From an uncultured Alphaproteobacteria bacterium (GTDB taxonomy: Bacteria; Pseudomonadota; Alphaproteobacteria; Micavibrionales; Micavibrionaceae), in NCBI GenBank assembly GCA_937923625.1, contig CALDTV010000015.1, forward strand, positions 1 through 64,000: 64,000 bases of DNA, given 5' to 3'. The position numbers were made by a program, and so were the translations under genes. Position 1 is the first letter of the stretch. Every line of letters begins with the position of its first letter. Shown here in pieces: positions 26,110 through 37,950 of the stretch. The notes under the pieces are model-generated. The model made no database searches. It saw nothing but the letters and a program-made list of their open reading frames with translations, and had not been told where the DNA came from.

Positions 26110-27174
26110 ATGAAAATTTTACAAATAATGGCGGGTGACAATAATGGCGGCGCTGAAACATTTTTTTTGGATGCTGTGACTGCCTTAAGCGAAACGGATC
26201 ATCAACAACATGTGATTACACGTGCCAATAATGATTTTAAAGTTGAAAAAATAAGACAACTTAATATCCCCTTTGATGTGGCGGGCTTTTCTAATATTTT
26301 TAAACACCCCACAGCCAAGATTATCAAAGAAAGAATTAATAGCTTTCAGCCCGATATTGTTCACCATTATATGGGGCGCGCAGGAAGCTATTCTGTGGCG
26401 AATGATGCCCTTAATAATCATGTAAATATTGGGTGGTATGGCGGTTATTACAAACCAACGCGTTTTAAGCATTGTAATCATCACGTTGCTGTAACGCAGG
26501 ACATTGTAGACCATATCATCGCGCAAGGCGTGCCAGCAAGCAACGCGCATTTGCTTCACATTTATGCAGAATTTGAAAAAGCAGAAAAGCTGGATCGTGC
26601 GGCTTTTGATACGCCTGATGATGTGCCGCTTATGGTGTCTTTATCAAGGTTGCATGAGAAGAAAGGGTTGGATGTTTTATTAAAATCCCTGCGACAAGTG
26701 CCCGAGGCGTATTTGTGGATTGCAGGTTCAGGGCCGCTAGAGAAACAGCTTAAGCAACAAACTAAAGACTTAGGTCTAGAAGATCGTGTGCGCTTTTTAG
26801 GCTGGCGCAATGATCGTGAAGCATTGTTAGAAACAGCGGATATTTGTGTTTTTCCATCCCGTTATGAGCCTTTTGGCGCGGTCGTTATTGAGGCATGGGC
26901 GATGCAAAAACCATTGGTAACCGCTAAAGCCGCAGGCCCAAAAGCCTATGTGAAGCATGAAGAAAATGGTTTGATTGTTCAAATTGATGATGTGGATGCG
27001 CTGACAAATGCCATAAATCGTGTGATTACCGATAAGGATTTGTGCGCACATATCGTTAAGAACGGTAAGAAAGCCTATGGTGAAAACTTCACCAGAGAAG
27101 TGTTTAAGAAAAACGTCATTGCGCTTTATGAACGTATTCTCGCACAAGATAAAAAGTCGGCTGCTGTAGCCTAA
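26110..27174 (+). CDS. Glycosyltransferase, GT4 family
   Basis: A 354-residue GT-B enzyme that uses a nucleotide-sugar donor. The N-terminal acceptor domain begins MKILQIMAGDNNGGAETFFL. The C-terminal donor domain starts near PLMVSLSRLHEKKGLDVLLK and holds the E-x7-E motif in EPFGAVVIEAW. The likely role is surface polysaccharide or LPS synthesis; the sugar and acceptor cannot be told from sequence. An AGGAAAC element precedes the ATG. Confidence 0.9.
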   Translation: MKILQIMAGDNNGGAETFFLDAVTALSETDHQQHVITRANNDFKVEKIRQLNIPFDVAGFSNIFKHPTAKIIKERINSFQPDIVHHYMGRAGSYSVANDALNNHVNIGWYGGYYKPTRFKHCNHHVAVTQDIVDHIIAQGVPASNAHLLHIYAEFEKAEKLDRAAFDTPDDVPLMVSLSRLHEKKGLDVLLKSLRQVPEAYLWIAGSGPLEKQLKQQTKDLGLEDRVRFLGWRNDREALLETADICVFPSRYEPFGAVVIEAWAMQKPLVTAKAAGPKAYVKHEENGLIVQIDDVDALTNAINRVITDKDLCAHIVKNGKKAYGENFTREVFKKNVIALYERILAQDKKSAAVA

Positions 27175-27175
27175 C

Positions 27176-29249
<2,074 letters not shown>

Positions 29250-29337
29250 AATTTTTTAAGCCCCGAGAGAGGCGCAAAATTTTATTTTGACAGAGTATCT
29301 TCTCTGTTACTGCCGCAAAAAGACAAGGATAAAATTT

Positions 29338-30120
29338 ATGGCTAAATTTGATATGATTACTGCGGCTGGAAATGCCTATATGACGACATGGGCGGAGCGG
29401 CATTATTTAAAGAAAATGGCCATTGTGCCATTTATTGTTAAATTTATTTGCTTATCTATTGCTATGACTTTAACGACTCCTGAGAATCTAATCCGTTTTT
29501 CACTTATTATGTTGCCGGCTTATTTTGCGGAATGCTGGTTTTTGTCACATTGGGCACGCACAGTGATAATCGGTCACCGCTGGCCGTTTACGCCCACAGG
29601 AAATGATAAAAAAGACTCACAAGAATTAACGGTGAGGGGGCGTGGAATTTTATCAGGGATGGTGGCCTTTGCGGCTATTGCTTTTTTAATGTCTGGTTAT
29701 TTTTCAATATTTTTATATTTTGTGCCGATGGACATAAAGCCTGAGAATGCTGATCCGATGGTTGCTATTATTGGCTTGGTCATGATGATTACAACGCTTC
29801 TTCTATTTCGGTTTGTATGGTTGTATGTGGCCTTGGCCGTCAATATTCATTGGCGATCTTTTGCGCATAAAACCAAGTCGGTGCAAACAATTTGTTTTAT
29901 GATTGCCCTGTGGCTCGTTTGTACCGTGCCAAGCCTTTTAGGGTTGCAATTAACGGGGGGACTTTTAACGAATTTGGGCGGCGATGAACGCACAATGAAA
30001 ATGCTAGAGTGGCTGGCGATTGCCGCACGCGTTGCATTTGACATGATTAAAAATTTGATCTGCACTGCTGGTTTTGCTTATGCTTTGATGGAATTATATA
30101 ATTTAAAAAACAAAAAATAG
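29338..30120 (+). CDS. Multi-pass membrane protein of unknown function
   Basis: 260 residues with about six hydrophobic segments (about 27-47, 52-74, 100-125, 140-162, 185-208 and 235-252). No family was recognised. The start at 29338 (MAKFDMITAAGNAYMTTWAE) was chosen because AAGGA lies upstream. It sits between the reductase and ferredoxin genes on the same strand, so it may share their transcript. Confidence 0.65.
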   Translation: MAKFDMITAAGNAYMTTWAERHYLKKMAIVPFIVKFICLSIAMTLTTPENLIRFSLIMLPAYFAECWFLSHWARTVIIGHRWPFTPTGNDKKDSQELTVRGRGILSGMVAFAAIAFLMSGYFSIFLYFVPMDIKPENADPMVAIIGLVMMITTLLLFRFVWLYVALAVNIHWRSFAHKTKSVQTICFMIALWLVCTVPSLLGLQLTGGLLTNLGGDERTMKMLEWLAIAARVAFDMIKNLICTAGFAYALMELYNLKNKK

Positions 30121-30185
30121 GCGTCTGACGCTCCCTCTGAAAACTATGCGAGCCAAATAACGCGCAAAGCGAAGAAAGATGTAAC

Positions 30186-30506
30186 ATGCAAATTTACGTG
30201 ACAGATCAAGAGGGAAAAGAGCACGCGCTGGACGCAATTGAAGGTTGGCGCGTGATGGAGATTATTAAAGATCACGGCCTGCCGCTTAAGGCCGAATGTG
30301 GCGGGGCGTGTTGCTGTGCCACATGCCATGTATATGTGCATGAAGATTGGATCGACAAATTATTTGACATGCGGGATGATGAAGAAGACATGCTTGATGA
30401 AGCTATGGAAGTTGAAGATAACTCAAGATTATCATGCCAAATTTTGATGTCCGAAGATCTTGATGGCCTCAAAGTAACGATCGCGCCAGGGACAGAGCCT
30501 GAGTAA
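30186..30506 (+). CDS. [2Fe-2S] ferredoxin, adrenodoxin-like
   Basis: 106 residues with the cluster ligands Cys38, Cys44, Cys47 and Cys84 (C-x5-C-x2-C ... C) in ECGGACCCATCHVYV and SRLSCQIL. Two additional cysteines (42, 43) adjoin the cluster motif. It is of the ISC/adrenodoxin class used in Fe-S assembly or P450 systems. A second, similar ferredoxin lies at 49767-50108. The reductase at 28206 is a possible electron donor. Confidence 0.93.
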   Translation: MQIYVTDQEGKEHALDAIEGWRVMEIIKDHGLPLKAECGGACCCATCHVYVHEDWIDKLFDMRDDEEDMLDEAMEVEDNSRLSCQILMSEDLDGLKVTIAPGTEPE

Positions 30507-30555
30507 TATTTTATTTGAAGTTTTTACGATATTAAACTTAATATTTTTATCATAA

Positions 30556-30693
30556 TTTTGTCTTCTGTGCCTTGAATATTCTAATGACACAAAAGGCGAT
30601 ATCTTTGCTGACTTAGTAACGAGTGAAATTGATGGTATTGCTGGTAGCACGATTAACTCTGAGCCTTTTTTGACTCGCGATCCAAATCTATAG
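30556..30693 (+). pseudogene. Possible coding remnant
   Basis: A 45-codon stretch without a start codon, bounded by stops, that reads like protein sequence: KGDIFADLVTSEIDGIAG, then STINSEPFLTRDPNL. No family was recognised. The rest of this 220-bp spacer shows nothing. Weakly supported. Confidence 0.2.
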
Positions 30694-30728
30694 AAGCTGG
30701 GATAGTGGAAGCAGTTTAGAATGATTTA

Positions 30729-30992
30729 CTAAACTGTTTCATCAAAGATTCTTAATAATTCTTCGTTGATTTCTGTGACGGCTTTAATGGTCTCAATATT
30801 TGCCTTATAAGCTGTTTCGGCAAGTTTTATGTCGACAATGTCTTGAATTACGCGGCCGTTTGTGCCGCCGTCACTATCGCCCGCTTGGCTCTTACCTGCG
30901 GTGGAGCCTTGCGCAATATTTTGTGCCGCTTCGTCAACTTGATTACTGGCGGCAGTCAGCCCAGATAGGGCGGATGTAATAGCATTTATCAT
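30729..30992 (-). CDS. Mini flagellar-rod-like protein
   Basis: 87 residues that look like the two ends of a flagellar rod/hook protein joined together. The N-terminal MINAITSALSGLTAASNQVD and EAAQNIAQ resemble the rod-domain helix. The C-terminal VDIKLAETAYKANIETIKAV and NEELLRIFDE resemble the Flg_bbr_C helix. The middle domain is replaced by a short Gly/Ser linker. No flagellar gene is nearby. It may be a stand-alone member of the rod-like families or unrelated to flagella. Confidence 0.5.
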   Translation of the reverse strand: MINAITSALSGLTAASNQVDEAAQNIAQGSTAGKSQAGDSDGGTNGRVIQDIVDIKLAETAYKANIETIKAVTEINEELLRIFDETV

Positions 30993-31070
30993 TCTTTTAA
31001 GATATCATGAAAATGTTAAGGTCTGGTTAGTGGACATAACTCATGTAAAATCAATAGGTTAGAGTCAGTC

Positions 31071-31550
31071 ATGCGTGTCATTTTTTTACCGTTTTTTGTC
31101 CTCTTTTTGCTAAAGATAGCATCTTCTTTATCTTGGGCGGATGGTGGGCACCAAAATACTTATGGTGGAAATCATCATGTAGACGCGCCGTCACATGAAT
31201 CGTACCAGCCCCATTTGGAAAATGCCCGCCACATACAGCTCCCGCAGTGGGAACGAAAAAGCTGGTATGTTGAAAATTGGCTCGCGCAACGTGATGCTAT
31301 GGATTTGATTGAAGGTTTTTACAAAGCGGATATTTTTCGTGATCAATATGAAGAGAAATTACAATTGCCTGTGCTGATTGTAGGACCAAGCTTTTATCGT
31401 CTTTCTGGCTATGATAAACGCCGCGTTACTACAATGCTTGATAATGTGTATGGCGTAACGCAATCAACGGATGGCGCTTATATCTTAAAAGATTGGTTCA
31501 CAAGAGCGACCATAGGAGTCTTTGATCAAGAAGGCCTTCGATTGCATTAA
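31071..31550 (+). CDS. Secreted protein of unknown function
   Basis: 159 residues with a signal peptide (1-23, cleaved near SWADG). A His/Gly-rich region follows (e.g. GGHQNTYGGNHHVDAPSHES), which might bind metal, and then a folded-looking C-terminal part with YVENWLAQRDAMDLIEGFYK. No family was recognised. It overlaps the convergent next gene by 4 bp. Confidence 0.6.
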   Translation: MRVIFLPFFVLFLLKIASSLSWADGGHQNTYGGNHHVDAPSHESYQPHLENARHIQLPQWERKSWYVENWLAQRDAMDLIEGFYKADIFRDQYEEKLQLPVLIVGPSFYRLSGYDKRRVTTMLDNVYGVTQSTDGAYILKDWFTRATIGVFDQEGLRLH

Positions 31551-32029
31551 ATATCATGCCTAAATGAAGGCTCTGTAGAAGGGGATGCGTCAATTTTTGT
31601 AAGGGGAGATATTTCTAAAAAATCATTCATTCTTTCTGTCATATAAGTTAGTCCTAGCTCACGCCCAGCTTGTAAGGCGACTTCGTGCTGATAGCCTAAC
31701 TGTTCTTGGGCTTGTTCTTTTAAATGCTCTAGGAAATCACTCTCGTCAGAGAGTGCTCTTGCCCCTTCAATAGTATCTTTAATCAACGCAAGAGCGCTTG
31801 CGTGGGGAAAGTCATATTGATCATCGGCGCCTTTTATAGAAGCCAAATAATTATCAAGCGCCCCAAGTGTTGCACCGCTTATCATCACAAAGCCAAATCT
31901 TTCAGAAATTGCGCTTTCAGTTAGCGCTCGCTCTTCAGCTGCGTCTAAATCATTCAACGTATTGGCATAGACGGTTTGTATAACAGCGATAAAAGCTTTT
32001 ATGTGGTCTTCGTAATCTATTTGGGACAT
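31547..32029 (-). CDS. Hypothetical cytoplasmic protein
   Basis: 160 residues, acidic and mostly helical by composition (e.g. NTLNDLDAAEERALTESAIS), without signal peptide or membrane segments. No family was recognised. It lies 30 bp after the EamA gene on the same strand and may be co-transcribed with it. Confidence 0.55.
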   Translation of the reverse strand: MSQIDYEDHIKAFIAVIQTVYANTLNDLDAAEERALTESAISERFGFVMISGATLGALDNYLASIKGADDQYDFPHASALALIKDTIEGARALSDESDFLEHLKEQAQEQLGYQHEVALQAGRELGLTYMTERMNDFLEISPLTKIDASPSTEPSFRHDI

Positions 32030-32059
32030 TATTTAAATTATTCCATATGAACCATGGGC

Positions 32060-32986
32060 TCAATTTATTTTGGCTTTGGCTTTTAAACTTCCTGTTTTAT
32101 TTAAACGATGTTCGCGCCAAACCATAAATAAGTTTGAGGCAATGACAATGCTCCCGCCAACCCATATCGCGGGGGCGGGCCAATCTTGCCAGATAACCCA
32201 TCCAAATAATGTCGCCCATATAATGCCAGAATAATTAAATACCGTGACAATCGCAGCAGGGGCATTCCCAAAAGCAGCAGAAAGAAAATATTGTGCCATT
32301 AAACCAGACAGCCCAACACCAATCAAAAGTGGAATATCTGCCACTTGAGGAATGGTCGCAAACCATGGCATCAGGGCACCTGCGATAACTGTACCGATGG
32401 TGACAAAATAAAAAACAATCGTTTCTGGTTTTTCGGTCTGTCCAATATGGCGCAAAATAATGCCTAAGGTCGCGTGCATGCTTGCGGCAATGAGCGCTAA
32501 GGCGACACCAATTTTATTCATCTCATCACCGGGATTAAGCATGATTAAAACACCAACAAACCCAATCAAAATAGCGCCCCACCGATAGACGCCGACTTTT
32601 TCTTTTAAAAAGATAATCCCCATAATGGGAACAAGCAAAGATGCCGTGAATAAAAACGCCGTCACATCCGCCATCGGCATTGCGGCAAAAGCTGCAAAAG
32701 TAATAATTAAACTAATTACACCAATAACAGCACGCGCAATCACTCCAAATGGGCGCTGATTAATTTTAACAATATCGCGTTTTTTCAAGATAAAAATCAT
32801 AAAAAGAAAGGGGATGGAAGCAATGATATTTCGATAGAATGCAATTTCAATGACGTGATGCGTGTCACTTAACATTTTGGCAAAAAGATTCATGACGGCG
32901 AGCAAAAAGAAGGCAAAAAGCGCAAAAATCATACCTTTCACGACATTGTCTGGTGTTATGTCTTTATGTTCTGATTTTTGGGGCAT
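32060..32986 (-). CDS. EamA/DMT-family transporter
   Basis: 308 residues with ten hydrophobic segments in two EamA repeats (about 18-150 and 165-290). Typical elements are HVIEIAFYRNIIASIPFLFM, then AFLFTASLLVPIMGIIFLKE, then NYSGIIWATLFGWVIW. It is an inner membrane metabolite exporter or importer with unknown substrate. It resembles the EamA protein at 33641-34531 more than the five-gene array at the window end. Confidence 0.9.
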   Translation of the reverse strand: MPQKSEHKDITPDNVVKGMIFALFAFFLLAVMNLFAKMLSDTHHVIEIAFYRNIIASIPFLFMIFILKKRDIVKINQRPFGVIARAVIGVISLIITFAAFAAMPMADVTAFLFTASLLVPIMGIIFLKEKVGVYRWGAILIGFVGVLIMLNPGDEMNKIGVALALIAASMHATLGIILRHIGQTEKPETIVFYFVTIGTVIAGALMPWFATIPQVADIPLLIGVGLSGLMAQYFLSAAFGNAPAAIVTVFNYSGIIWATLFGWVIWQDWPAPAIWVGGSIVIASNLFMVWREHRLNKTGSLKAKAKIN

Positions 32987-33044
32987 GTGGGATTGGTCGC
33001 TAAGCTAAGTTAAGGGGCATATTAAGGAGGAAGTTATCAATAAA

Positions 33045-33072
33045 TTGTTAACGAAGATTATGATACTATTAA
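33045..33072 (+). promoter_or_regulatory. Candidate promoter of the gene at 33139
   Basis: TTGTTA (33045-33050) and TATTAA (33067-33072) with a 16-bp spacer; the predicted start is near 33079, giving a ~60-nt leader. Confidence 0.4.
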
Positions 33073-33138
33073 CGCGTCTAAAAAGATACGCCGTCAAGAA
33101 TGATGGTTATATGAATGAGCCAAGGAAAGGCAAAAATC

Positions 33139-33648
33139 ATGACAACACAATTAATTGCAACCTATCAATCCACTCAAGCCAGCGTGACGCAATTTCAAGC
33201 GCGTTCTGAGCAGAGTGTTGTCGCAGCCCAAGCGAGCGGAAAGAAACCACCGCCGCCGCCGTTGAATGCGCAACAACAACAGATAGTTGATGATGTTGGC
33301 ATTACTGAAGCCGCTTTAGAAAAATTTCAACAGGCGCAAATTGTTGCACAAAAATTAGAAGATTATCTAGATTATTTAAAAGGCGGCAATAGCCAAGATT
33401 TACCACGCATAACGGCACCAACAACAAATGATAATGACCCGTTATTGACCGTGCAGGGACGTTCTTCTTCCGTTGAGGCGAACGTAACTGTTGCATCCTT
33501 TTCGCAAGAAACATTAAAAATCGAAGCTGAATTTGATGATGATGGAAATCTTACAAGTCTAGCCGTTGATAAAACAACTATTACGGCAGAATACGTGAAG
33601 GTTGATATTACTGCGCAAGATAATCAATTCTTTGCAACTTTTAGTTAA
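33139..33648 (+). CDS. Hypothetical protein with proline stretch
   Basis: 169 residues without signal peptide. Residues 1-35 are Gln/Ser-rich, then comes KKPPPPPLNAQQQQIVDD, a helical part and a beta-like C-terminal half (TITAEYVKVDITAQDNQFFA). An earlier ATG at 33115 is in frame, but AAGGAAAGG sits just before 33139, so that start was chosen. The polyproline run suggests dependence on EF-P for translation. No family was recognised. It overlaps the convergent EamA gene by 8 bp. Confidence 0.55.
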   Translation: MTTQLIATYQSTQASVTQFQARSEQSVVAAQASGKKPPPPPLNAQQQQIVDDVGITEAALEKFQQAQIVAQKLEDYLDYLKGGNSQDLPRITAPTTNDNDPLLTVQGRSSSVEANVTVASFSQETLKIEAEFDDDGNLTSLAVDKTTITAEYVKVDITAQDNQFFATFS

Positions 33649-34531
33649 GGCGTTTCTTTCTATTTTCACGGTAGAGAATAAAAATATTGCTAGCAATAAT
33701 AATTGCCGCGCCTGTAAATACTGACCAAGTTGGTATGGTGTCCCAAAAGATAAATCCAAAAAGTGCCGCCCAAATGATGCCGGTGTAATTTAAAGGACCT
33801 GTTAAAGAAACGGGGGCAAGGGATGCGCCGATTGTTTTCGTTACTTGTTGTACGCCACCGGTGATGCCCAAGCCTAATAATAACAGCCACTGGCTTGATT
33901 GTGGGATACCTGTCCAAACAAAAGGCAGCATGAAAAAAGTCATCAGCGCACCGATGCCCATATAATAAAAAACGGTTGTAAAGGAGCTTTCTGTTTTGCC
34001 CAAGTCACGTAAAAATATTTGCGTTAGGGCGCTGAAGAAAGCATCAAAGAAGGCGAAGATCAAACCAATGATCACAAGGTCTTGTCCGTTTGGATTAACG
34101 ACCAGCATAACACCAGAAAAACCAACAACGACAGCAGTGTAACGCTGTAAGCCGACATGTTCGCGCAGCATTGGCCCAGAAAGAATGACTACCATAAGCG
34201 GCGCCGTGTAATAGAGCGTGGCCGCCGTAGCCAAAGGCAAAATAGAGAGGGAGTAAAACCCACAAATGAGCCCTAATGTCCCCGCAACCGCCCGAATGAT
34301 ATGGGCCTTAGGTCGTACTGTTTTAACTTTGTGCCATTTTTTTGAAATAAGTAGAAAAAGGACAAATCCTGAAAAAACCATAAGATTTCGATAAAAAGCT
34401 AGTTCAATAGGATTGATTGTTTCACTTAAAAACTTTGCGATAGCACCCATACAAGAAATTAAAAAAACGCTTGTAATGATAAAGGTAGCACCTTTAACAA
34501 TGTGGTCTTTATGGATTTTATTTTTGGACAT
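33641..34531 (-). CDS. EamA/DMT-family transporter
   Basis: 296 residues, ten predicted membrane helices in two EamA repeats. Landmarks are NPIELAFYRNLMVFSGFVLF, then PLATAATLYYTAPLMVVILS, then NYTGIIWAALFGFIFWDTIP. It shares the order of motifs and the terminal basic tail with the EamA protein at 32060-32986. The substrate is unknown. There is no clear ribosome-binding site. Confidence 0.9.
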   Translation of the reverse strand: MSKNKIHKDHIVKGATFIITSVFLISCMGAIAKFLSETINPIELAFYRNLMVFSGFVLFLLISKKWHKVKTVRPKAHIIRAVAGTLGLICGFYSLSILPLATAATLYYTAPLMVVILSGPMLREHVGLQRYTAVVVGFSGVMLVVNPNGQDLVIIGLIFAFFDAFFSALTQIFLRDLGKTESSFTTVFYYMGIGALMTFFMLPFVWTGIPQSSQWLLLLGLGITGGVQQVTKTIGASLAPVSLTGPLNYTGIIWAALFGFIFWDTIPTWSVFTGAAIIIASNIFILYRENRKKRLN

Positions 34532-34602
34532 ATTTTGTTTTTGTTAGCGCAATGTAATTAAAAATCATCGTAACGCTAATTTCTTTCAAAAGATATATGC
34601 GT

Positions 34603-34634
34603 AAAAAAAAACGGCGCCTACCGCTAAGCGCCGT
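34603..34634 (-). terminator. Terminator of ilvC
   Basis: On the minus strand ACGGCGC (34634-34628), a 10-nt loop and GCGCCGT (34617-34611) are followed by a T-run. A second small hairpin (TTCCC/GGGAA) lies between it and the ilvC stop. Confidence 0.85.
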
Positions 34635-34660
34635 TTTCTTTCTTCCCTATAAGGGAAAAC

Positions 34661-35755
<1,095 letters not shown>

Positions 35756-35817
35756 TTATGTGTAAAAACTGTCGTTAAAAAACCATTTTATCGCTTTAAA
35801 AGCAAGAGAAATCCTCA

Positions 35818-36573
35818 CTATTTGCTGATATATCGTGCGGCCCATTCGGCAATAACCCGTCCCGCATATTCCGCGTCTTCGCGCCGCGTCAGCAGATGGT
35901 CTGCATCATCCAAAGAGATATAGCTTTTGGGATGTTTGGCGGCAGAAAAAATCCGACCCGCATTCTCAATCCCAACGGTTTGATCGAATGGCCCGTGCAT
36001 AATCATTAAAGCTTTATCCAATTTACTAATCGCTTCGATCATATTTTGATTTTCGATGTCGTCTATAAATTGTTTTTTGATTTTAAATGGACGGCCCACC
36101 AAACAAACTTCGGCTTCGCCCTTTTCTAATATTTCTTCACGTTTTTCTTTAAAATGATGGGCAACATGTTTTGAATCCGCTGGTGCGCCAATTGTTGTGA
36201 CGGCTTTAACAGTAGGCATTTTATTAGCTGCAACCAATACGGCTGCCCCCCCAAGGGAATGGCCGATCAAGATTTGTGGTGCTTCAAAATTTTCTGTCAT
36301 AAAGTTTGCTGCTTTTAGAAGGTCATCAACATTAGAAGTAAAATTGGTATTGGCAAAATCACCTCCGCTACTACCGAGGCCAGTAAAGTCAAACCGAACA
36401 ACACTTATATTGTTTTCCGTGAGGGCTTTAGCGATACGACCTGCGGCAAAAATATCTTTAGTACAGGTAAAGCAATGGGCAAACAGGGCGTATGCGCGTG
36501 GGTTATCTTTGGCTTCATCCAGCCTTGCGGAGAGTTTGTGGCCTTGAGATCCTTCAAATTCAAATTTTTTCAT
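35818..36573 (-). CDS. Alpha/beta hydrolase
   Basis: 251 residues. The nucleophile elbow is GHSLGG, the oxyanion region ALFAHCFTCTKD, and the C-terminal Asp/His lie in GPFDQTVGIENA and DDADHLLTR. It resembles the hydrolase part of bacterial hydrolase/OsmC proteins, but no OsmC domain is attached. The substrate is unknown. It sits between ilvC and the decayed porin gene. Confidence 0.85.
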   Translation of the reverse strand: MKKFEFEGSQGHKLSARLDEAKDNPRAYALFAHCFTCTKDIFAAGRIAKALTENNISVVRFDFTGLGSSGGDFANTNFTSNVDDLLKAANFMTENFEAPQILIGHSLGGAAVLVAANKMPTVKAVTTIGAPADSKHVAHHFKEKREEILEKGEAEVCLVGRPFKIKKQFIDDIENQNMIEAISKLDKALMIMHGPFDQTVGIENAGRIFSAAKHPKSYISLDDADHLLTRREDAEYAGRVIAEWAARYISK

Positions 36574-36627
36574 TATTTCTCTTTCTTCACCGTTTATTCG
36601 TGGAAAAGATGTAAGCGTTACGGATTT

Positions 36628-37339
36628 TTAAAAAGTAACTTTAACGCCTGTTAAAAATGTGTGCAATACAACACCATCATTGGCCACAACACGTGGCAAG
36701 ATCAACGGTACAAAACTAGAATTGAATAAATATTCTGCCCCTATTGCTACATTAGGGTGCAAACGCATTTCTAATCCTGCAACAAATTGATCCATGCTTT
36801 CCCATTCATCGCCACTATTCCCTTGGATTCCTTGGTTATACATAATTGAATAAGTCGTTGGGAATTTCCAAATATAATCTTTGTAACGACCTTGTAGATT
36901 AAGGGCATGAACATGCGCGCCAGTCGCTGGCCATTCATCTAATGTTCTGCTGAACTCACCCATAAAGTCAAAAGAGCCGATGCTGTATTTTGCATTAACA
37001 TTCCATGCTGGTGAGCTGTCACGATAGAATAGGGAACTTTCCATCGGTGTTTGTACGCTCACTGATGACTGTACCGTTAAAAGGCCCACCAATTGTTAGT
37101 TTGTTATCTTTGAGTGTGCCGTTTTGACGCATTTTTAATTGCTGCGCGGCTTTGTCGGTTACATGATTTTGACGGTCAAACATAATTTCAGACGCTTCGC
37201 GTGATAGACCAATGTGCGGTGGCATACCTGCATCGACTTCTTTTTGAATATCAGGGAAGGGGGTTAAACGCTGATCTGTTTGTGCCTTAGCTTGAGTTGC
37301 TGATAAGAGTAGTAGCGATAACAGGAGTAATTTTTTCAT
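36628..37339 (-). pseudogene. Decayed outer-membrane beta-barrel protein gene
   Basis: Two overlapping frames together look like one porin-type gene. The 5' part (37339-37019) gives a signal peptide MKKLLLLSLLLLSATQAKAQ and the start of a barrel (LTIGGPFNGTVISERTNTDG, then KFPILS) and then stops. The 3' part, in another frame, gives SPAWNVNAKYSIGSFDFMGE, a series of strands and the ending LTGVKVTF with a C-terminal Phe, typical of outer-membrane barrels. The total is far shorter than a normal porin, so an internal deletion causing a frameshift near 37020 is the best explanation. Two real overlapping genes are a less likely alternative. Confidence 0.55.
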
Positions 37340-37378
37340 ATCAAATTCTCTTTTGAAAAATGTTTGGTCTTTGAAAAC

Positions 37379-37933
37379 TTAAAATTTTTCTTTACCGCAT
37401 GACATTGCTGCAGAGCCCGTACGGCTAATATTCTTCATACCAAAGGGAGTAATTTTTTCTAAAAATTCGTCAACTTTGGCTGTCGTATCAACATATTGAA
37501 ATACATAGGATTCCTCTGTTTTATCCGTAACAATAGCGCCATATTCATTGGCAATATCATAGGCTTTTAACAAATCATCTTGATTGCTCGCAATTTTGAT
37601 GAGGACTAAATCACGCTCTATGTGTGGGCCAAGAACCGTTAAGTCCGTTACTTTATGAACGGGTACTAAACGCGCCAGTAAATTAATAATTTGTTCAATC
37701 ACATCGGGCGTCCCCGTAATAACAACGGTAATGCGCGATTGGTTTAATTTCTCACTCACTTCAGCGACAGTCAAACTATCGATGTTATATCCACGGCCAG
37801 AGAACAGGCCGATGATACGTGATAAAACCCCTGGTTCATTATCTACTAAGATAGATAAAGTATGACGCGCTATTTTACGCTCACCTGGGCTGTCACCGTA
37901 AACGGATTGGTTTTTCTTTTCGTCTTCAGTCAT
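37379..37933 (-). CDS. ilvN: Acetolactate synthase small (regulatory) subunit
   Basis: 184 residues. The N-terminal ACT domain reads HTLSILVDNEPGVLSRIIGL followed by FSGRGYNIDSL, the valine-binding region for feedback inhibition. A C-terminal ACT-like domain contains ALSE-type segments. It starts 17 bp after the ilvB stop, so the two are one operon under the attenuator at 39812-39941. ilvN and ilvH are equivalent names. Confidence 0.96.
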   Translation of the reverse strand: MTEDEKKNQSVYGDSPGERKIARHTLSILVDNEPGVLSRIIGLFSGRGYNIDSLTVAEVSEKLNQSRITVVITGTPDVIEQIINLLARLVPVHKVTDLTVLGPHIERDLVLIKIASNQDDLLKAYDIANEYGAIVTDKTEESYVFQYVDTTAKVDEFLEKITPFGMKNISRTGSAAMSCGKEKF

Positions 37934-37950
37934 ATTCTTAAACCAATCCT

